A stretch of 64,000 nucleotides of DNA from Chloroflexota bacterium (GTDB taxonomy: Bacteria > Chloroflexota > Anaerolineae > Anaerolineales > VGOW01), in assembly GCA_016875735.1 (NCBI GenBank), contig VGOW01000001.1:62001-126000 (forward strand). The letters are read 5' to 3'. The translations under genes were made by a program, and so were the position numbers. Below, piece after piece: positions 26,228-34,301 of this stretch. Below the pieces are notes generated by a model. It saw nothing but the letters and a program-made list of their open reading frames with translations, was not told the origin of the DNA and did no database searches. Within the stretch, counting starts at the first letter, position 1, and each line of letters begins with the position of its first letter.

Positions 26228-27987
26228 GCATAGCGAGAACCAAACGGGAGAAGAAGCGCCAGTTGGGGCAATTCCTCACCCCGCCACCCATTGCCCAACA
26301 ACTTATCGCCAATCTGTCATTCACGCGCGATGACAAGGTTTTGGAGCCAAGCATGGGCGACGGCTCCTTTGTCATTCCGATCATCGAAAAATTTCTGAGC
26401 CTCTATTCAGGTTCGATTCAGACTCGTCTGGAAAAAGTGCTGGCGAATAACGTCTATGGGGTGGAGCTCGACCGGGAACTGCACGAAAAATGTCTCGCCA
26501 ACATCAAGAGCAGATGGGGGCATCTGCCTCAGCGCCACAACTTCCAAAACGCGGATTTCTTTCGCCGCCATTTCTTATCGGCGAATGAAAGCACGCCAAG
26601 TTTGGCAAAGGGGAAAGCCACCATCCCGTTTACTTTTATCGTAGGCAACCCGCCTTTTGGGGGAACGCTCGACCCAAAGATACAGGATGAACTCGATAAC
26701 GAGTTCGGCTTCAGGAACGGGGAGAAAATCAAAAAAGAGACTTACTCGTTCTTTATTGTGAAGAGCATAGACTTGTTGCCCAAAGGCGGCAGATTGCTGT
26801 TTATCTGCTCCGACACGTTCCTGACCATCAAGACCATGCGCGGCCTGCGAAGATTGCTGATGAATCAAGGCGAGGTCGAGATCACCGATCTGGAGTATTT
26901 CTCGGATGAAACCAGCCATCCGATGGTGGTGCTGAGTTTCGTCAAAAACGGGTACACCAACAACATCGAGGTCAATGGCAGAGTGTTGCCGCGAGAGAAG
27001 ATAGAACTCACCGGAAACTTCTCGTGGAGAGTCACCGACGATCTTGCAAAGTATTTCAGTGGGCCGACTGTGGGGCAATACATGATCGCTTCCAGCGGCA
27101 TGACGGTCGGCAAAAACGAATACTTCATTCGTGAGATCGTTGGCGGAAACGTAAGCGAGCCCTGCGAGTTTGAATTCTTCGACGATCCCATCGATTTAAA
27201 AAAGGAGATCGCCCGCGCAAGGCTGGGCAAACTCTCTCAAAAGAGAGTGGCCGAGATTCGCCAACAACAAGCATCTGGCGCATCACGGCGCAATGTGCGA
27301 GTTCTGCGGCGCAGTACTCCCATTGAGGTGCAAATCCCCCATCCGGATTACTGCTATTACAACAAAGGCGCTAACGAGATCGTCTATACCCCGCCAACCC
27401 ACGTGATCTATTGGAAAGATGATGGCGATGCTGTGATCACTTTCAAGAAAAACGGGAATTGGTATTTGCACGGAGTGGGCGGCCAGCCCTATTTCAAACG
27501 CGAAGGGCTTACCTGGCAACTCATAGCGCAGAGTCTGCACACAAGATATTTGCCGGAGGGGTATATTCTGGACAGCGGCGCCCCCTGCGCTTTTCTGCGG
27601 CAGGGCGTGCCGCGAGACGAGTTGTACTTTATCTTGGGATGGACGCTGACGCCGCCGTGCAACTACCTTCTCAAGGAAGTGATCAATCACACAAAAAACA
27701 TTCAGAGCAAAGATTTCGAGAGGCTGCCCTATCCCTTCTGGGTTTCGAGCGCAGACAAGCGCGAAGCAATCTCTTTCGTGAAGGGCATGGTCGAAGATGG
27801 GTTGAACGGCAAACGCTTCACGCGAAGCAGCCCGGAGATTTCGTGGCTGGGAGCGCAGTATGCTTTTCGTGAGCAACATTTGCACGAGCCGGAGAAGAGG
27901 CTTGTTCAATCTCCATTGCCTCTGTTCGAGCCCGAAGAGAATCTCTCAACCTCATTCCCTCATCCTGTGGTAAACTTGCGCTCGTGA
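26224..27987 (+). CDS. N6-adenine DNA methyltransferase (gamma-class, TaqI-like) of a restriction-modification system
   Basis: The 587-residue protein shows motif X near the N-terminus (QLGQFLTPPPIAQQLIANL), motif I for S-adenosylmethionine (VLEPSMGDGSFVIP, residues 39-52) and the catalytic motif IV NPPF at residues 142-145 in IVGNPPFGGT. This X-I-IV order defines gamma-class adenine methylases. The remaining 350 residues hold a target-recognition region with a TaqI-type layout (YYNKGANEIVYTPPTHVIYW). It modifies host sites against its partner nuclease at 25520. The shared ATGA overlap implies one transcript. A stand-alone role is possible if the partner is not a nuclease. A candidate extended -10 (TGG-TAAACT near 27968) for the rpsF operon lies in its last codons. 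Confidence 0.88.
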   Translation: MSIARTKREKKRQLGQFLTPPPIAQQLIANLSFTRDDKVLEPSMGDGSFVIPIIEKFLSLYSGSIQTRLEKVLANNVYGVELDRELHEKCLANIKSRWGHLPQRHNFQNADFFRRHFLSANESTPSLAKGKATIPFTFIVGNPPFGGTLDPKIQDELDNEFGFRNGEKIKKETYSFFIVKSIDLLPKGGRLLFICSDTFLTIKTMRGLRRLLMNQGEVEITDLEYFSDETSHPMVVLSFVKNGYTNNIEVNGRVLPREKIELTGNFSWRVTDDLAKYFSGPTVGQYMIASSGMTVGKNEYFIREIVGGNVSEPCEFEFFDDPIDLKKEIARARLGKLSQKRVAEIRQQQASGASRRNVRVLRRSTPIEVQIPHPDYCYYNKGANEIVYTPPTHVIYWKDDGDAVITFKKNGNWYLHGVGGQPYFKREGLTWQLIAQSLHTRYLPEGYILDSGAPCAFLRQGVPRDELYFILGWTLTPPCNYLLKEVINHTKNIQSKDFERLPYPFWVSSADKREAISFVKGMVEDGLNGKRFTRSSPEISWLGAQYAFREQHLHEPEKRLVQSPLPLFEPEENLSTSFPHPVVNLRS

Positions 27988-28086
27988 AAACGGCCGGGGC
28001 TTCTGCGCCCCGCGCCCTTTCCGCTCCAGGCGGCCTGCCCTTCGCAGACCGGCCGGGGCATATCCCAAGGAAAGGAGACACCCTCA
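27988..28086 (+). promoter_or_regulatory. rpsF leader region with GC-rich inverted repeats
   Basis: The 99-base space before rpsF contains GGCCGGGGC twice in a context that can fold with GCGCCCCGC and GGCGGCCTGCCC, ending with the strong ribosome binding site AAGGAAAGGAG. rpsF leaders in many bacteria carry an S6:S18-binding hairpin that represses the operon. This leader could hold one, but I could not match the conserved elements with confidence. Confidence 0.3.
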
Positions 28087-28428
28087 ATGCGCCATTACGA
28101 AGTCGCCTACATTGTCCATCCCGAAGTGGATGAGGACGGCGTTTTGGCCCTCATCGAAAAAGTGAAGGGCTGGATCGCTTCCTCCGGCGGCGCGGTCGAA
28201 AAGATCGAACGCTGGGGCAAGAAACATCTGGCTTACGAGATCCGCAAACAGCGCGACGGGCACTACGTTCTGATTTACGCTACAATGAACGCTGGCGGCC
28301 CGCTGGATCTGGAACGCAATCTGCGCCTCACCGAGCAGATTTTGCGCTTCATGGTCACACGGCTCGACGAGGCCCCCGCGCCGACGGCCCCTGCCGAACC
28401 GGCCGCGCAAACCGAACCAACCACATAA
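28087..28428 (+). CDS. rpsF: 30S ribosomal protein S6
   Basis: The 113-residue protein has the S6 ferredoxin-like fold pattern: the first strand MRHYEVAYIVHPEVDEDG, helix VLALIEKVKGWIASSGGAVE, the conserved EKIERWGKKHLAYEIRKQRD, the strand GHYVLIYATM, and helix RNLRLTEQILRFMVTRLD. The last 20 residues are an Ala/Pro/Glu/Thr-rich tail, common in high-GC lineages. S6 binds S18 on the small-subunit platform. AAGGAAAGGAG precedes the ATG. The operon continues with ssb and rpsR in the classic order. Confidence 0.97.
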   Translation: MRHYEVAYIVHPEVDEDGVLALIEKVKGWIASSGGAVEKIERWGKKHLAYEIRKQRDGHYVLIYATMNAGGPLDLERNLRLTEQILRFMVTRLDEAPAPTAPAEPAAQTEPTT

Positions 28429-28461
28429 GATTCTGATCACCACTACTGAGAGGAGTGGCCC

Positions 28462-28863
28462 ATGAGCAGAGGATTGAACAAAGTCATGATCATTGGCAAC
28501 CTCGGACGCGACCCGGAAATGCGCTACACCCCGGGTGGCCGCGCGGTCACCACTTTTACAGTAGCCTGTTCGCGGGCTTGGAACAATTCCGAAGGGGAAC
28601 GCCACGAAGAGACCGAATGGTTCAGCGTGGTGGCCTGGGGAAAATTGGCCGAGACCTGCAAACAATTTTTGGCAAAGGGGTCGCTGACGTATATCGAGGG
28701 GCGATTGCAAACGCGCTCGTGGGAAGACAACGAGGGCAAAAAGCATTCGCGCACCGAGCTGGTCGCCAATGAGATGATCATTCTCGACCGCAGCAAAGCG
28801 CCGCACGCCCCCGAGCAAGCGCCCGAAACCAGCGCCGACTCCGACGACGACTTTCCGTTCTGA
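28462..28863 (+). CDS. ssb: Single-stranded DNA-binding protein
   Basis: The 133-residue SSB has the OB-fold core: MSRGLNKVMIIGNLGRDPEM, YTPGGRAVTTFTVACSRAWN, EETEWFSVVAWGKLAETCKQ, FLAKGSLTYIEGRLQTRSWE, SRTELVANEMIILD. A short acidic tail ends in DSDDDFPF, the C-terminal peptide through which SSB recruits replication and repair partners. It coats ssDNA during replication. GAGAGGAG precedes its ATG. It lies between rpsF and rpsR as in many bacteria. Confidence 0.97.
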   Translation: MSRGLNKVMIIGNLGRDPEMRYTPGGRAVTTFTVACSRAWNNSEGERHEETEWFSVVAWGKLAETCKQFLAKGSLTYIEGRLQTRSWEDNEGKKHSRTELVANEMIILDRSKAPHAPEQAPETSADSDDDFPF

Positions 28864-28943
28864 GATCGGCGCGCAAGTTCCGCCGGGCGCCCGCGCCGCA
28901 AGCACAACGCTCGCCGCGAACCCGGCGCAAGGAGTAACGACAC

Positions 28944-29225
28944 GTGGCTGAAGATTATCGCTCATCACGAGGCGAAGAGGAAGAAGGCGAGGAGCGCGGA
29001 GGGCGTTTCGTCCGCAAAGTCCGCGTCTGCCAGTTTTGCGCCGAGAAGATTCGGGCGCTCGACTACAAGCAGGCCGATCTGCTCCGCCGCTACATCACCG
29101 AGCGGGGCAAGATCCGCCCGCGCCGCCAAACCGGCGCTTGCGCCAAACATCAGCGCATGGTCACCGAAGCCATCAAGCGCGCGCGGCACATGGCCCTGCT
29201 TCCCTATAGCGCCGGAACCCTCTAA
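28944..29225 (+). CDS. rpsR: 30S ribosomal protein S18
   Basis: The 93-residue protein starts at GTG 28944 behind a CAAGGAG ribosome binding site. The first 30 residues are acidic and variable; the conserved S18 core follows ([65 protein letters not shown]). CxxC in CQFC plus a later Cys indicate the zinc-binding form (C+). It pairs with S6. rplI, which often follows, is absent; a PPIase gene follows instead. Confidence 0.96.
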   Translation: MAEDYRSSRGEEEEGEERGGRFVRKVRVCQFCAEKIRALDYKQADLLRRYITERGKIRPRRQTGACAKHQRMVTEAIKRARHMALLPYSAGTL

Positions 29226-29242
29226 ACTCACTGCAACCCTTC

Positions 29243-29313
29243 CGTCGGGGCGGCCATCCACGCCACCCCGACGCCCGCGGAAAACTTCGGGCATAGGAAC
29301 CCTCCTATGCCCG
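29243..29313 (+). repeat. Two intergenic hairpins between rpsR and the PPIase gene
   Basis: CGTCGGGG (29243-29250) pairs with CCCCGACG (29266-29273), and CGGGCATAGG (29288-29297) pairs perfectly with CCTATGCCCG (29304-29313). Neither is followed by a T-run, so they may be RNA-processing or stability elements, or dispersed repeats, rather than intrinsic terminators. Confidence 0.5.
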
Positions 29314-29339
29314 TTGCCATGTAATCAGGAGCATCACTC

Positions 29340-30653
29340 ATGAGCAAAAACAGGCCGCCGCAACCCGGCCTCTCCCGCAAACACCTCGCCCGCGCCGAAC
29401 GCGAAGCCCTCATGCGCAAATGGATCGTCGGCGTCACCATCGGCGTCGCCGCCGTCGTCGTCGGCCTGCTCGGCTACGGCTGGCTCGATCAAAACATCCT
29501 TCAACTGCGCCGCCCCGTCGCCAAAGTGGGCAGCGTCGAAATCAATGCCGAGCGATTCCAAAAGTCGGTTCGCTACAGCCGCTACCAAATCATCCAGCAA
29601 TACCTGCAAGTCGTTCAGTTCGCGCAGCTGTCGCAAGCCTTCGGCTCCGACGCCTCCACCATTCAGTATTATCAATCGCAAGCCGAACAACTCGGCGCTC
29701 AACTCAACGACGTTGACACCTTGGGCCGCCGCGCCCTCGACGATCTGATCGACGAAGAAATCATCCGGCAGGAAGCCGCCGCGCGCGGCATCATCATCGC
29801 CCCCGACAAAGTGGACGCCGCGATGGAAGAAGCCTTCGGCTACTTTGCCAACGGAACTCCGACACCGCTCCCCACCTTCACCCCGGCCCCCACCACCTCA
29901 CCCGTTCCCACCGCCACCGGCGCACCCACCGAAACACCCACGCCCACCCTCGAGCCCACGCTCACTCCCACCGAAGGCCCCTCGCCCACGCCCTTCCCCA
30001 CCGCCACACCATACACCTTCGAGGGCTACCAAACGCGCCAGAGCGAATTCCTCGCCGACCTGAAGAAGAACACCGGCCTCACCGAAGACGACCTCCGCCG
30101 CATCTTCGAACTCGATCTGCTTCGCAAGGAACTGCAAAAGTCCATCGGCGCCGACGCGCCGCGCGACATCACCCTCGCCCACACCCGGCACATCCTCGTC
30201 GCCGACGAAGCGCTGGCCAAAGACCTCATCAGCCAACTGCAAAACAGCGCCGACTTCTCCAATCTCGCCGCGCAGTATTCCACCGACACCAGCAACAAAG
30301 ATTTGGGCGGCGATCTCGGCTCACAACCCGAGGGCTTCTTCGTGACCGAGTTCAACGACGTGGCCTTCAACGCGCCCATCGGCCTCTACCCTCAGCCGGT
30401 GAAAACCACCTTCGGCTATCACGTCATCGACGTCCTCGAACGCACCACGCGCCCCCTCACCGAAGATGAACTGGCTCAAAAACAGAGCGAGGCCTTCGAC
30501 GCCTGGCTGCGCGAGAAACACAACGACACCGCGCTCGTCACCGAATACGATTGGCAGCAACTCATTCCCTCTCGCCCGACGATTGAAGACGTGGTGAACT
30601 CGCGGCCCACGCCCACCCCCGAGCCCACCGAAACGGCAACGGCAGCCCCCTGA
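29340..30653 (+). CDS. Membrane-anchored parvulin-type peptidyl-prolyl isomerase (SurA/PrsA-like)
   Basis: The 437-residue protein has a basic N-terminus and one membrane helix (residues 27-48), placing the rest outside the cell. A SurA_N/PrsA-like helical chaperone region follows, interrupted by a Pro/Thr-rich linker of about 55 residues (repeats of PTPTLEPTLTPTEGPSPTP kind). The parvulin PPIC domain is clear: LAHTRHILVADEALAKDLIS, SNLAAQYSTDTSNKDLGGDL, and FGYHVIDVLERT. It likely assists folding of secreted proteins, as PrsA does. AGGAG precedes the ATG. A second Pro/Thr tail closes the protein. It is preceded by two hairpins and followed by a terminator. Confidence 0.88.
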   Translation: MSKNRPPQPGLSRKHLARAEREALMRKWIVGVTIGVAAVVVGLLGYGWLDQNILQLRRPVAKVGSVEINAERFQKSVRYSRYQIIQQYLQVVQFAQLSQAFGSDASTIQYYQSQAEQLGAQLNDVDTLGRRALDDLIDEEIIRQEAAARGIIIAPDKVDAAMEEAFGYFANGTPTPLPTFTPAPTTSPVPTATGAPTETPTPTLEPTLTPTEGPSPTPFPTATPYTFEGYQTRQSEFLADLKKNTGLTEDDLRRIFELDLLRKELQKSIGADAPRDITLAHTRHILVADEALAKDLISQLQNSADFSNLAAQYSTDTSNKDLGGDLGSQPEGFFVTEFNDVAFNAPIGLYPQPVKTTFGYHVIDVLERTTRPLTEDELAQKQSEAFDAWLREKHNDTALVTEYDWQQLIPSRPTIEDVVNSRPTPTPEPTETATAAP

Positions 30654-30654
30654 T

Positions 30655-30694
30655 CAAAAAAACCGACGCGGTCTGTTTCGCAAGACCGCGTCGG
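30655..30694 (-). terminator. Rho-independent terminator of the dehydrogenase operon
   Basis: Read on the minus strand, CCGACGCGGTCT, an eight-base loop and AGACCGCGTCGG are followed by a run of seven T. The 12-base stem is perfect. It begins seven bases after the stop of the minus-strand dehydrogenase gene. On the plus strand it would also close the PPIase transcript, though without a T-run. Confidence 0.85.
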
Positions 30695-30700
30695 CTTGGC

Positions 30701-31795
30701 TCAACCCTTCGGCCTCACCACCGCTTTCACCACCCGCCCTGCCGCAACATCTTGCAGGGCGGTGTTCATTTCGTTCAGCCCATACTCGCGGCTGATCATC
30801 TTCTCCCAACCCACGCGGTCGCCATGCCGCGCCAACACATTCACCATCCGGTACACGTGGCTGAAGTCCGATCCCCAACAGCCGCGAATCTCCAAATGTT
30901 TTTTGTTGATCTCGGTGTGCGGATTGATCGACACCTCGCCCGCATCGGTATATTGCCCGACGATCACGTATCGCCCGCCGTCGCGCGTCATCGCCACCCC
31001 CTCCTTCACTGCCGCCGGGGCTCCGGTGGCCTCGATGGTGATGTCGGCGCCCCGCCCGCCCGTGAGCGCCTTCACCCGATCGGCTCGCTCTGCCGGAGTC
31101 GTCTCGGCCACCGAGATCACTTCATCGACTCCGTATTCTTTCGCGGCCTGCAATCGATTCGCCGGGTCGCCGATCACAATCACTCCGCCCGCGCCGGAAA
31201 GCAAAGCGAGGATCGCCGCGTTCAATCCCACCGGGCCGCTCCCCTGCACGGCGACGATGTCGCCCAGCGCAATGGCCGCTCGTTCGATGGCGTGCACGGC
31301 GGTGGGGAGCCCGCACCCTGCGGCGATCAATCGTTCGGGCCGCACGCGGGCCGGGAGCAGAATCGTTTTCACTTTCGGTTTGAGGTAAATGTGTTCGCAC
31401 CATCCGCCGAGCAATCCATCGCTCGCCGAATAGGTGATGCCGTACACTTTGCGGTGCGGGCAGCGGGTGGAGGCTTTGGCGACAAGACAATACCAGCAAG
31501 CGTGACACGTTTCATGGACATCGAGGAACGTGACCACCGAGCCAACCGTGATCGGGTTGCCGTCAACGTCGCTCACCGCGCCGCCGGTTTCGATCACCCG
31601 CCCCACCGATACGTGGCCGGGAATGATCGGGTACGGCACGCCCGCGAGGCGGCCATGATGCAAGTGCACGTCGGTGCCGCACACTTCGGAGAAGATCGTT
31701 TCGAGCAGAACCCCGCCGGGTTCGATTTTGGCGGCGGGCAGGTTGTGCACTTCAATGGGTTTGTGGGGGGCGGTCATCACCGCGGCGAGTGGCAT
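30701..31795 (-). CDS. Zinc-dependent medium-chain alcohol dehydrogenase family protein
   Basis: The 364-residue MDR-family protein has the N-terminal GroES-like catalytic domain with the zinc ligand Cys in SEVCGTDVHLHHG and the GHVSVGRVIE segment, where the usual GHE is GHV. Four cysteines of the structural zinc lobe appear in ETCHACWYC and RCPHRK. The Rossmann domain has VAVQGSGPVGLNAAILALLS. It oxidises an alcohol or polyol with NAD(P); the substrate is unknown. ATG 31795 was chosen because AAGGAATAC lies before it and upstream codons belong to a repeat. It lies downstream of an ATC-hydrolase-like gene in the same operon and ends at a strong terminator. Confidence 0.9.
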   Translation of the reverse strand: MPLAAVMTAPHKPIEVHNLPAAKIEPGGVLLETIFSEVCGTDVHLHHGRLAGVPYPIIPGHVSVGRVIETGGAVSDVDGNPITVGSVVTFLDVHETCHACWYCLVAKASTRCPHRKVYGITYSASDGLLGGWCEHIYLKPKVKTILLPARVRPERLIAAGCGLPTAVHAIERAAIALGDIVAVQGSGPVGLNAAILALLSGAGGVIVIGDPANRLQAAKEYGVDEVISVAETTPAERADRVKALTGGRGADITIEATGAPAAVKEGVAMTRDGGRYVIVGQYTDAGEVSINPHTEINKKHLEIRGCWGSDFSHVYRMVNVLARHGDRVGWEKMISREYGLNEMNTALQDVAAGRVVKAVVRPKG

Positions 31796-31812
31796 GAGAG
31801 TATTCCTTTGAC

Positions 31813-31874
31813 TCACCACAGAGAACACAGAGAGGTCTCTATCAAAACTCAGTGTTCTCTGTGTTCTCAGTGGC
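31813..31874. repeat. Quasi-palindromic repeat (CACAGAGAACACAGAG type)
   Basis: CACCACAGAGAACACAGAGA and TGTTCTCTGTGTTCTCAGTG are near reverse complements around a short loop with TCTATCAAAA. It fills the gap between the two genes of the minus-strand operon. A related element is at 53005-53093. Confidence 0.65.
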
Positions 31875-31879
31875 AAGAA

Positions 31880-32398
31880 TCATTCCGGTGTCTTCACTTC
31901 ATATCTAAAATCGCAACAAGCCGCGCCCTGCATGAGTATCTGCGTGCGCGCCAGTTTGATTTCAGGGTTGAAGCCTTCGATGAGCGAGTAATCGCGACTG
32001 CACGAAAGCAGTTCGCCCAGTTCGGGGATGCCCAGCGCGCGATACATCTCAGCGTATCGACAGCGAGTGACGTTGAACGAATACCGCGCCTCGCTCATTT
32101 CCAATACTTCCACTTGCAGAGCGTCATCCTGTTTCCACGCCGCCATGCTCTCGGCAAGATGAGGCAGGCTGTTGCCGCCCATGCCTTCGGCCAGTTTCGC
32201 GCCCTGCCCGCGAGCCACGCCGATAATCACCTCGCGGGCGATCTCCAGCACCCGCTCGCGCCCGAACTCTTTGCCCAGCGCCTCGAGCAGCGGCGCTACA
32301 ATTCGCGCCTCGATCTCGCGCCGTCTCAGCACGCCGATAGAATTGAGCGAATCAAGTTGTCGTGCTGGCGCGGATTGGGTATCATCATATGGCAACAC
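31880..32398 (-). CDS. L-2-amino-thiazoline-4-carboxylic acid hydrolase-like protein
   Basis: The 172-residue protein resembles the ATC-hydrolase family (Pfam ATC_hydrolase). The signature regions are [40 protein letters not shown] and [20 protein letters not shown]. Characterised members open the thiazoline ring on the way from ATC to L-cysteine, but many homologues have no tested function. Conserved cysteines and the terminal CCDFRY are present. The start is GTG 32398, set by AGGAGG six bases upstream. An extended -10 (TGG-TATACT) lies 26 bases further up. It leads the operon with the zinc dehydrogenase. Confidence 0.8.
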   Translation of the reverse strand: MLPYDDTQSAPARQLDSLNSIGVLRRREIEARIVAPLLEALGKEFGRERVLEIAREVIIGVARGQGAKLAEGMGGNSLPHLAESMAAWKQDDALQVEVLEMSEARYSFNVTRCRYAEMYRALGIPELGELLSCSRDYSLIEGFNPEIKLARTQILMQGAACCDFRYEVKTPE

Positions 32399-32424
32399 TG
32401 CGGCCTCCTATTCAGTTGCGCGTC

Positions 32425-32430
32425 AGTATA
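32425..32430 (-). promoter_or_regulatory. Extended -10 promoter of the ATC-hydrolase/dehydrogenase operon
   Basis: TGG-TATACT on the minus strand, 26 bases before the GTG start and followed by an ideal AGGAGG ribosome binding site. Confidence 0.6.
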
Positions 32431-32481
32431 CCAAAGCGCCGCCTTCCCTTTTCAACCCTCGCCTCAAAGGAGCAATCACCA

Positions 32482-33147
32482 ATGGAAACGGACTCGAACG
32501 ACAAACCCAGCCACCTTGAAACCGCCGTTGCCCTGCTCATCGCCGTGGCTACCGTTATCGGCGCAGTGGTAGCGTGGCGGGCCTCGGTGGCCGCCGATGG
32601 CGCGGGCGACGCCGACTTTGCCGGACTCAAGGCCAGCCTCAACGCCGAAGAGACTCGTTCGCGAAATTTCGTGAACGCTTACGAGCATTACGGCGCGTAC
32701 ACTGCCTATGCCCACTACAGCCGACTCGGCGACCTCATCGGCCAAGACCTCGAAAGCGACGCGAGCCTCAGCGATGAAGAAGCCTTCCGGCTGGATCGCG
32801 ATCGCGGCGATGCATATGATCTGGCGAAGGCCAATCAGGATTTGTTCCCCAACCGATTCCTCAACCGCGCCGGAGAGTACAACGTCCAACGCGAGATCGC
32901 CGAACAGTGGGCCGACGCTTCGCGCGAGAAAGACCTTTACCCCGATCCGCATTACGCCGAAGCCGACAAACTGCGCGGTAAAACAAATCAACTGCTGGCG
33001 GCGCTGGCCGTCGTGGCAATGTCGCTGGTGTTCTACACGTTGGTCGAAGCCGCCGGGCCGCGCTTCCAAATTGCGATGGCCGCGCTCGGCACACTGTTTC
33101 TCATCGGCGGCGCGGCGGCGGCCATCTTTTTTGAACTTGGGCGGTAA
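32482..33147 (+). CDS. Hypothetical membrane protein with three transmembrane helices
   Basis: The 221-residue protein has one helix near the N-terminus (HLETAVALLIAVATVIGAVV), a soluble region of about 120 residues rich in Tyr/Asp/Glu (EHYGAYTAYAHYSRLGDLIG), and two C-terminal helices (QLLAALAVVAMSLVFYTLVE and IAMAALGTLFLIGGAAAAIF). I do not recognise the family. AAAGGAG stands before ATG 32482; the upstream open frame is not coding. A TPR gene begins 11 bases after its stop behind TAAGGAG, so the two are a translational unit and may act together at the membrane. Confidence 0.75.
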   Translation: METDSNDKPSHLETAVALLIAVATVIGAVVAWRASVAADGAGDADFAGLKASLNAEETRSRNFVNAYEHYGAYTAYAHYSRLGDLIGQDLESDASLSDEEAFRLDRDRGDAYDLAKANQDLFPNRFLNRAGEYNVQREIAEQWADASREKDLYPDPHYAEADKLRGKTNQLLAALAVVAMSLVFYTLVEAAGPRFQIAMAALGTLFLIGGAAAAIFFELGR

Positions 33148-33158
33148 GGAGCATTGCC

Positions 33159-34252
33159 ATGACTGAAAAGCGATTCAAAAAGATTATCGCCGTTCTCATT
33201 GCCGTCGTCACGGCCATCATCGCCAAAACGACCGATGGCCGCGCCGCAATTGATGCCTATGCCAACGGTGTCGGCCTCGCCTATCAGAACCAATATCAAA
33301 GCGCCATCGCCGAGCTCGATCTGGCCCTCGCGTGCGAGCCGAAATACACCAACGCCCTCAACGCGCGCGCCCAATCGCAGGCCGCGTTGGGCAATTATGA
33401 AGCCGCCGCCGCCGATTACGAGGCGACGCGGGCCAGCGGCGATGCCAGCGCCTCCACCGCCGGAGAACTGGCGTGGGTGTACTACCTTCTTGGCAGATTC
33501 GACGATGCGACGGCGATGAATCGCACCGCGCTCGCCGCCGACCCCACCGTGCTGTGAGTGCAATACGATCTCGCGCTCAGCCTGCTGGCTTCGGGCAACG
33601 TGGACGGAGCGAGAGCCGAGTACGCCAACGGCATGAGCGCCGCGGCCCAACAAGTGGCCGATGCCAAAGCCGCTGGTCAAGAGCCGTCGTCGGAATTATG
33701 GTGGAGTCTCGAAGACGCGGCCTCGAGTCTCGACTCGATCGTTTTCACGCTGGACACTAACGAAGGCCCGCCCTCTGCCGAGTCGATCTCCAACCCCTCT
33801 GCCGTGCGGGAGGCCGCCGGTGAGTTCAGCGCGCAGCTTAAAGGATTCTCGGTGGCGCTCGAATACACCGGCCAACCGCCCTCGGGGAGTCTGACGGCGA
33901 GCATCAGCCCGTTCATCTTCGCCGAGCCGCTGTACGATGAGCAGGGCAACTTCGCCGAGTACGCTGTCGCCGACTCATTTGAATACGGCACGAGCGCGGT
34001 GTCGGTGTTGTTCGATTACGATGCGATGCAGGATGGGCAGGATGTCGTCTTCAAGGTTTATGTGGACGGCGAGGAGGATCCGTCGTGGCGGCTCATCGAT
34101 CAATGGTCGTTGGCGCGTCGGGCACTGCCGAGAAGCCGCTCGGTTTCGAATACAGTTACGCCAGCATCTTCCGTCCCGGCTTCTACACGATAGAGATGTA
34201 CGTCAACTCACATCTCGCGCAAACGGGATCGTTTGTCATCGAAGAGCCGTAG
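33159..34252 (+). pseudogene. TPR-containing membrane-anchored protein with an in-frame TGA and a frameshift
   Basis: The N-terminus is a signal anchor (KKIIAVLIAVVTAIIAK). TPR-like units follow (AIAELDLALACEPKYTNALN, GNYEAAAADYEATRA, LAWVYYLLGRFDDATAMN). At 33555-33557 a TGA splits LAADPTVL from VQYDLALSLLASGNVDGARA in the same frame; TGG would restore a tryptophan. Near 34104-34106 one base appears lost (TGGTC for TGGGTC): the frame otherwise gives nonsense, while the shifted frame reads VVGASGTAEKPLGFEYSYAS and FRPGFYTIEMYVNSHLAQTG to a TAG at 34252. The corrected protein would have 364 residues. Both lesions are single-base, so decay or read error are both possible. Confidence 0.75.
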
Positions 34253-34270
34253 CCCCGCCCCACCCCAACT

Positions 34271-34293
34271 CTCCCCCGCGCTTCGCGGGGGAG
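34271..34293. terminator. Strong hairpin between convergent genes
   Basis: CTCCCCCGCG (34271-34280) pairs perfectly with CGCGGGGGAG (34284-34293) around the loop CTT. It lies in the 50 bases between the stops of the TPR gene and pepA. There is no T-run, so it may act as a bidirectional barrier or be a repeat. Confidence 0.5.
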
Positions 34294-34301
34294 GGAGAAG
34301 A

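Noticed and set aside
18938-33557. Genetic code change (TAG or TGA read as amino acid)
   Set aside because: TAG, TGA and TAA all terminate intact genes in the window, for example rodA (TAG), minD (TGA) and higher-confidence ribosomal genes (TAA), so recoding does not explain the interrupted genes.
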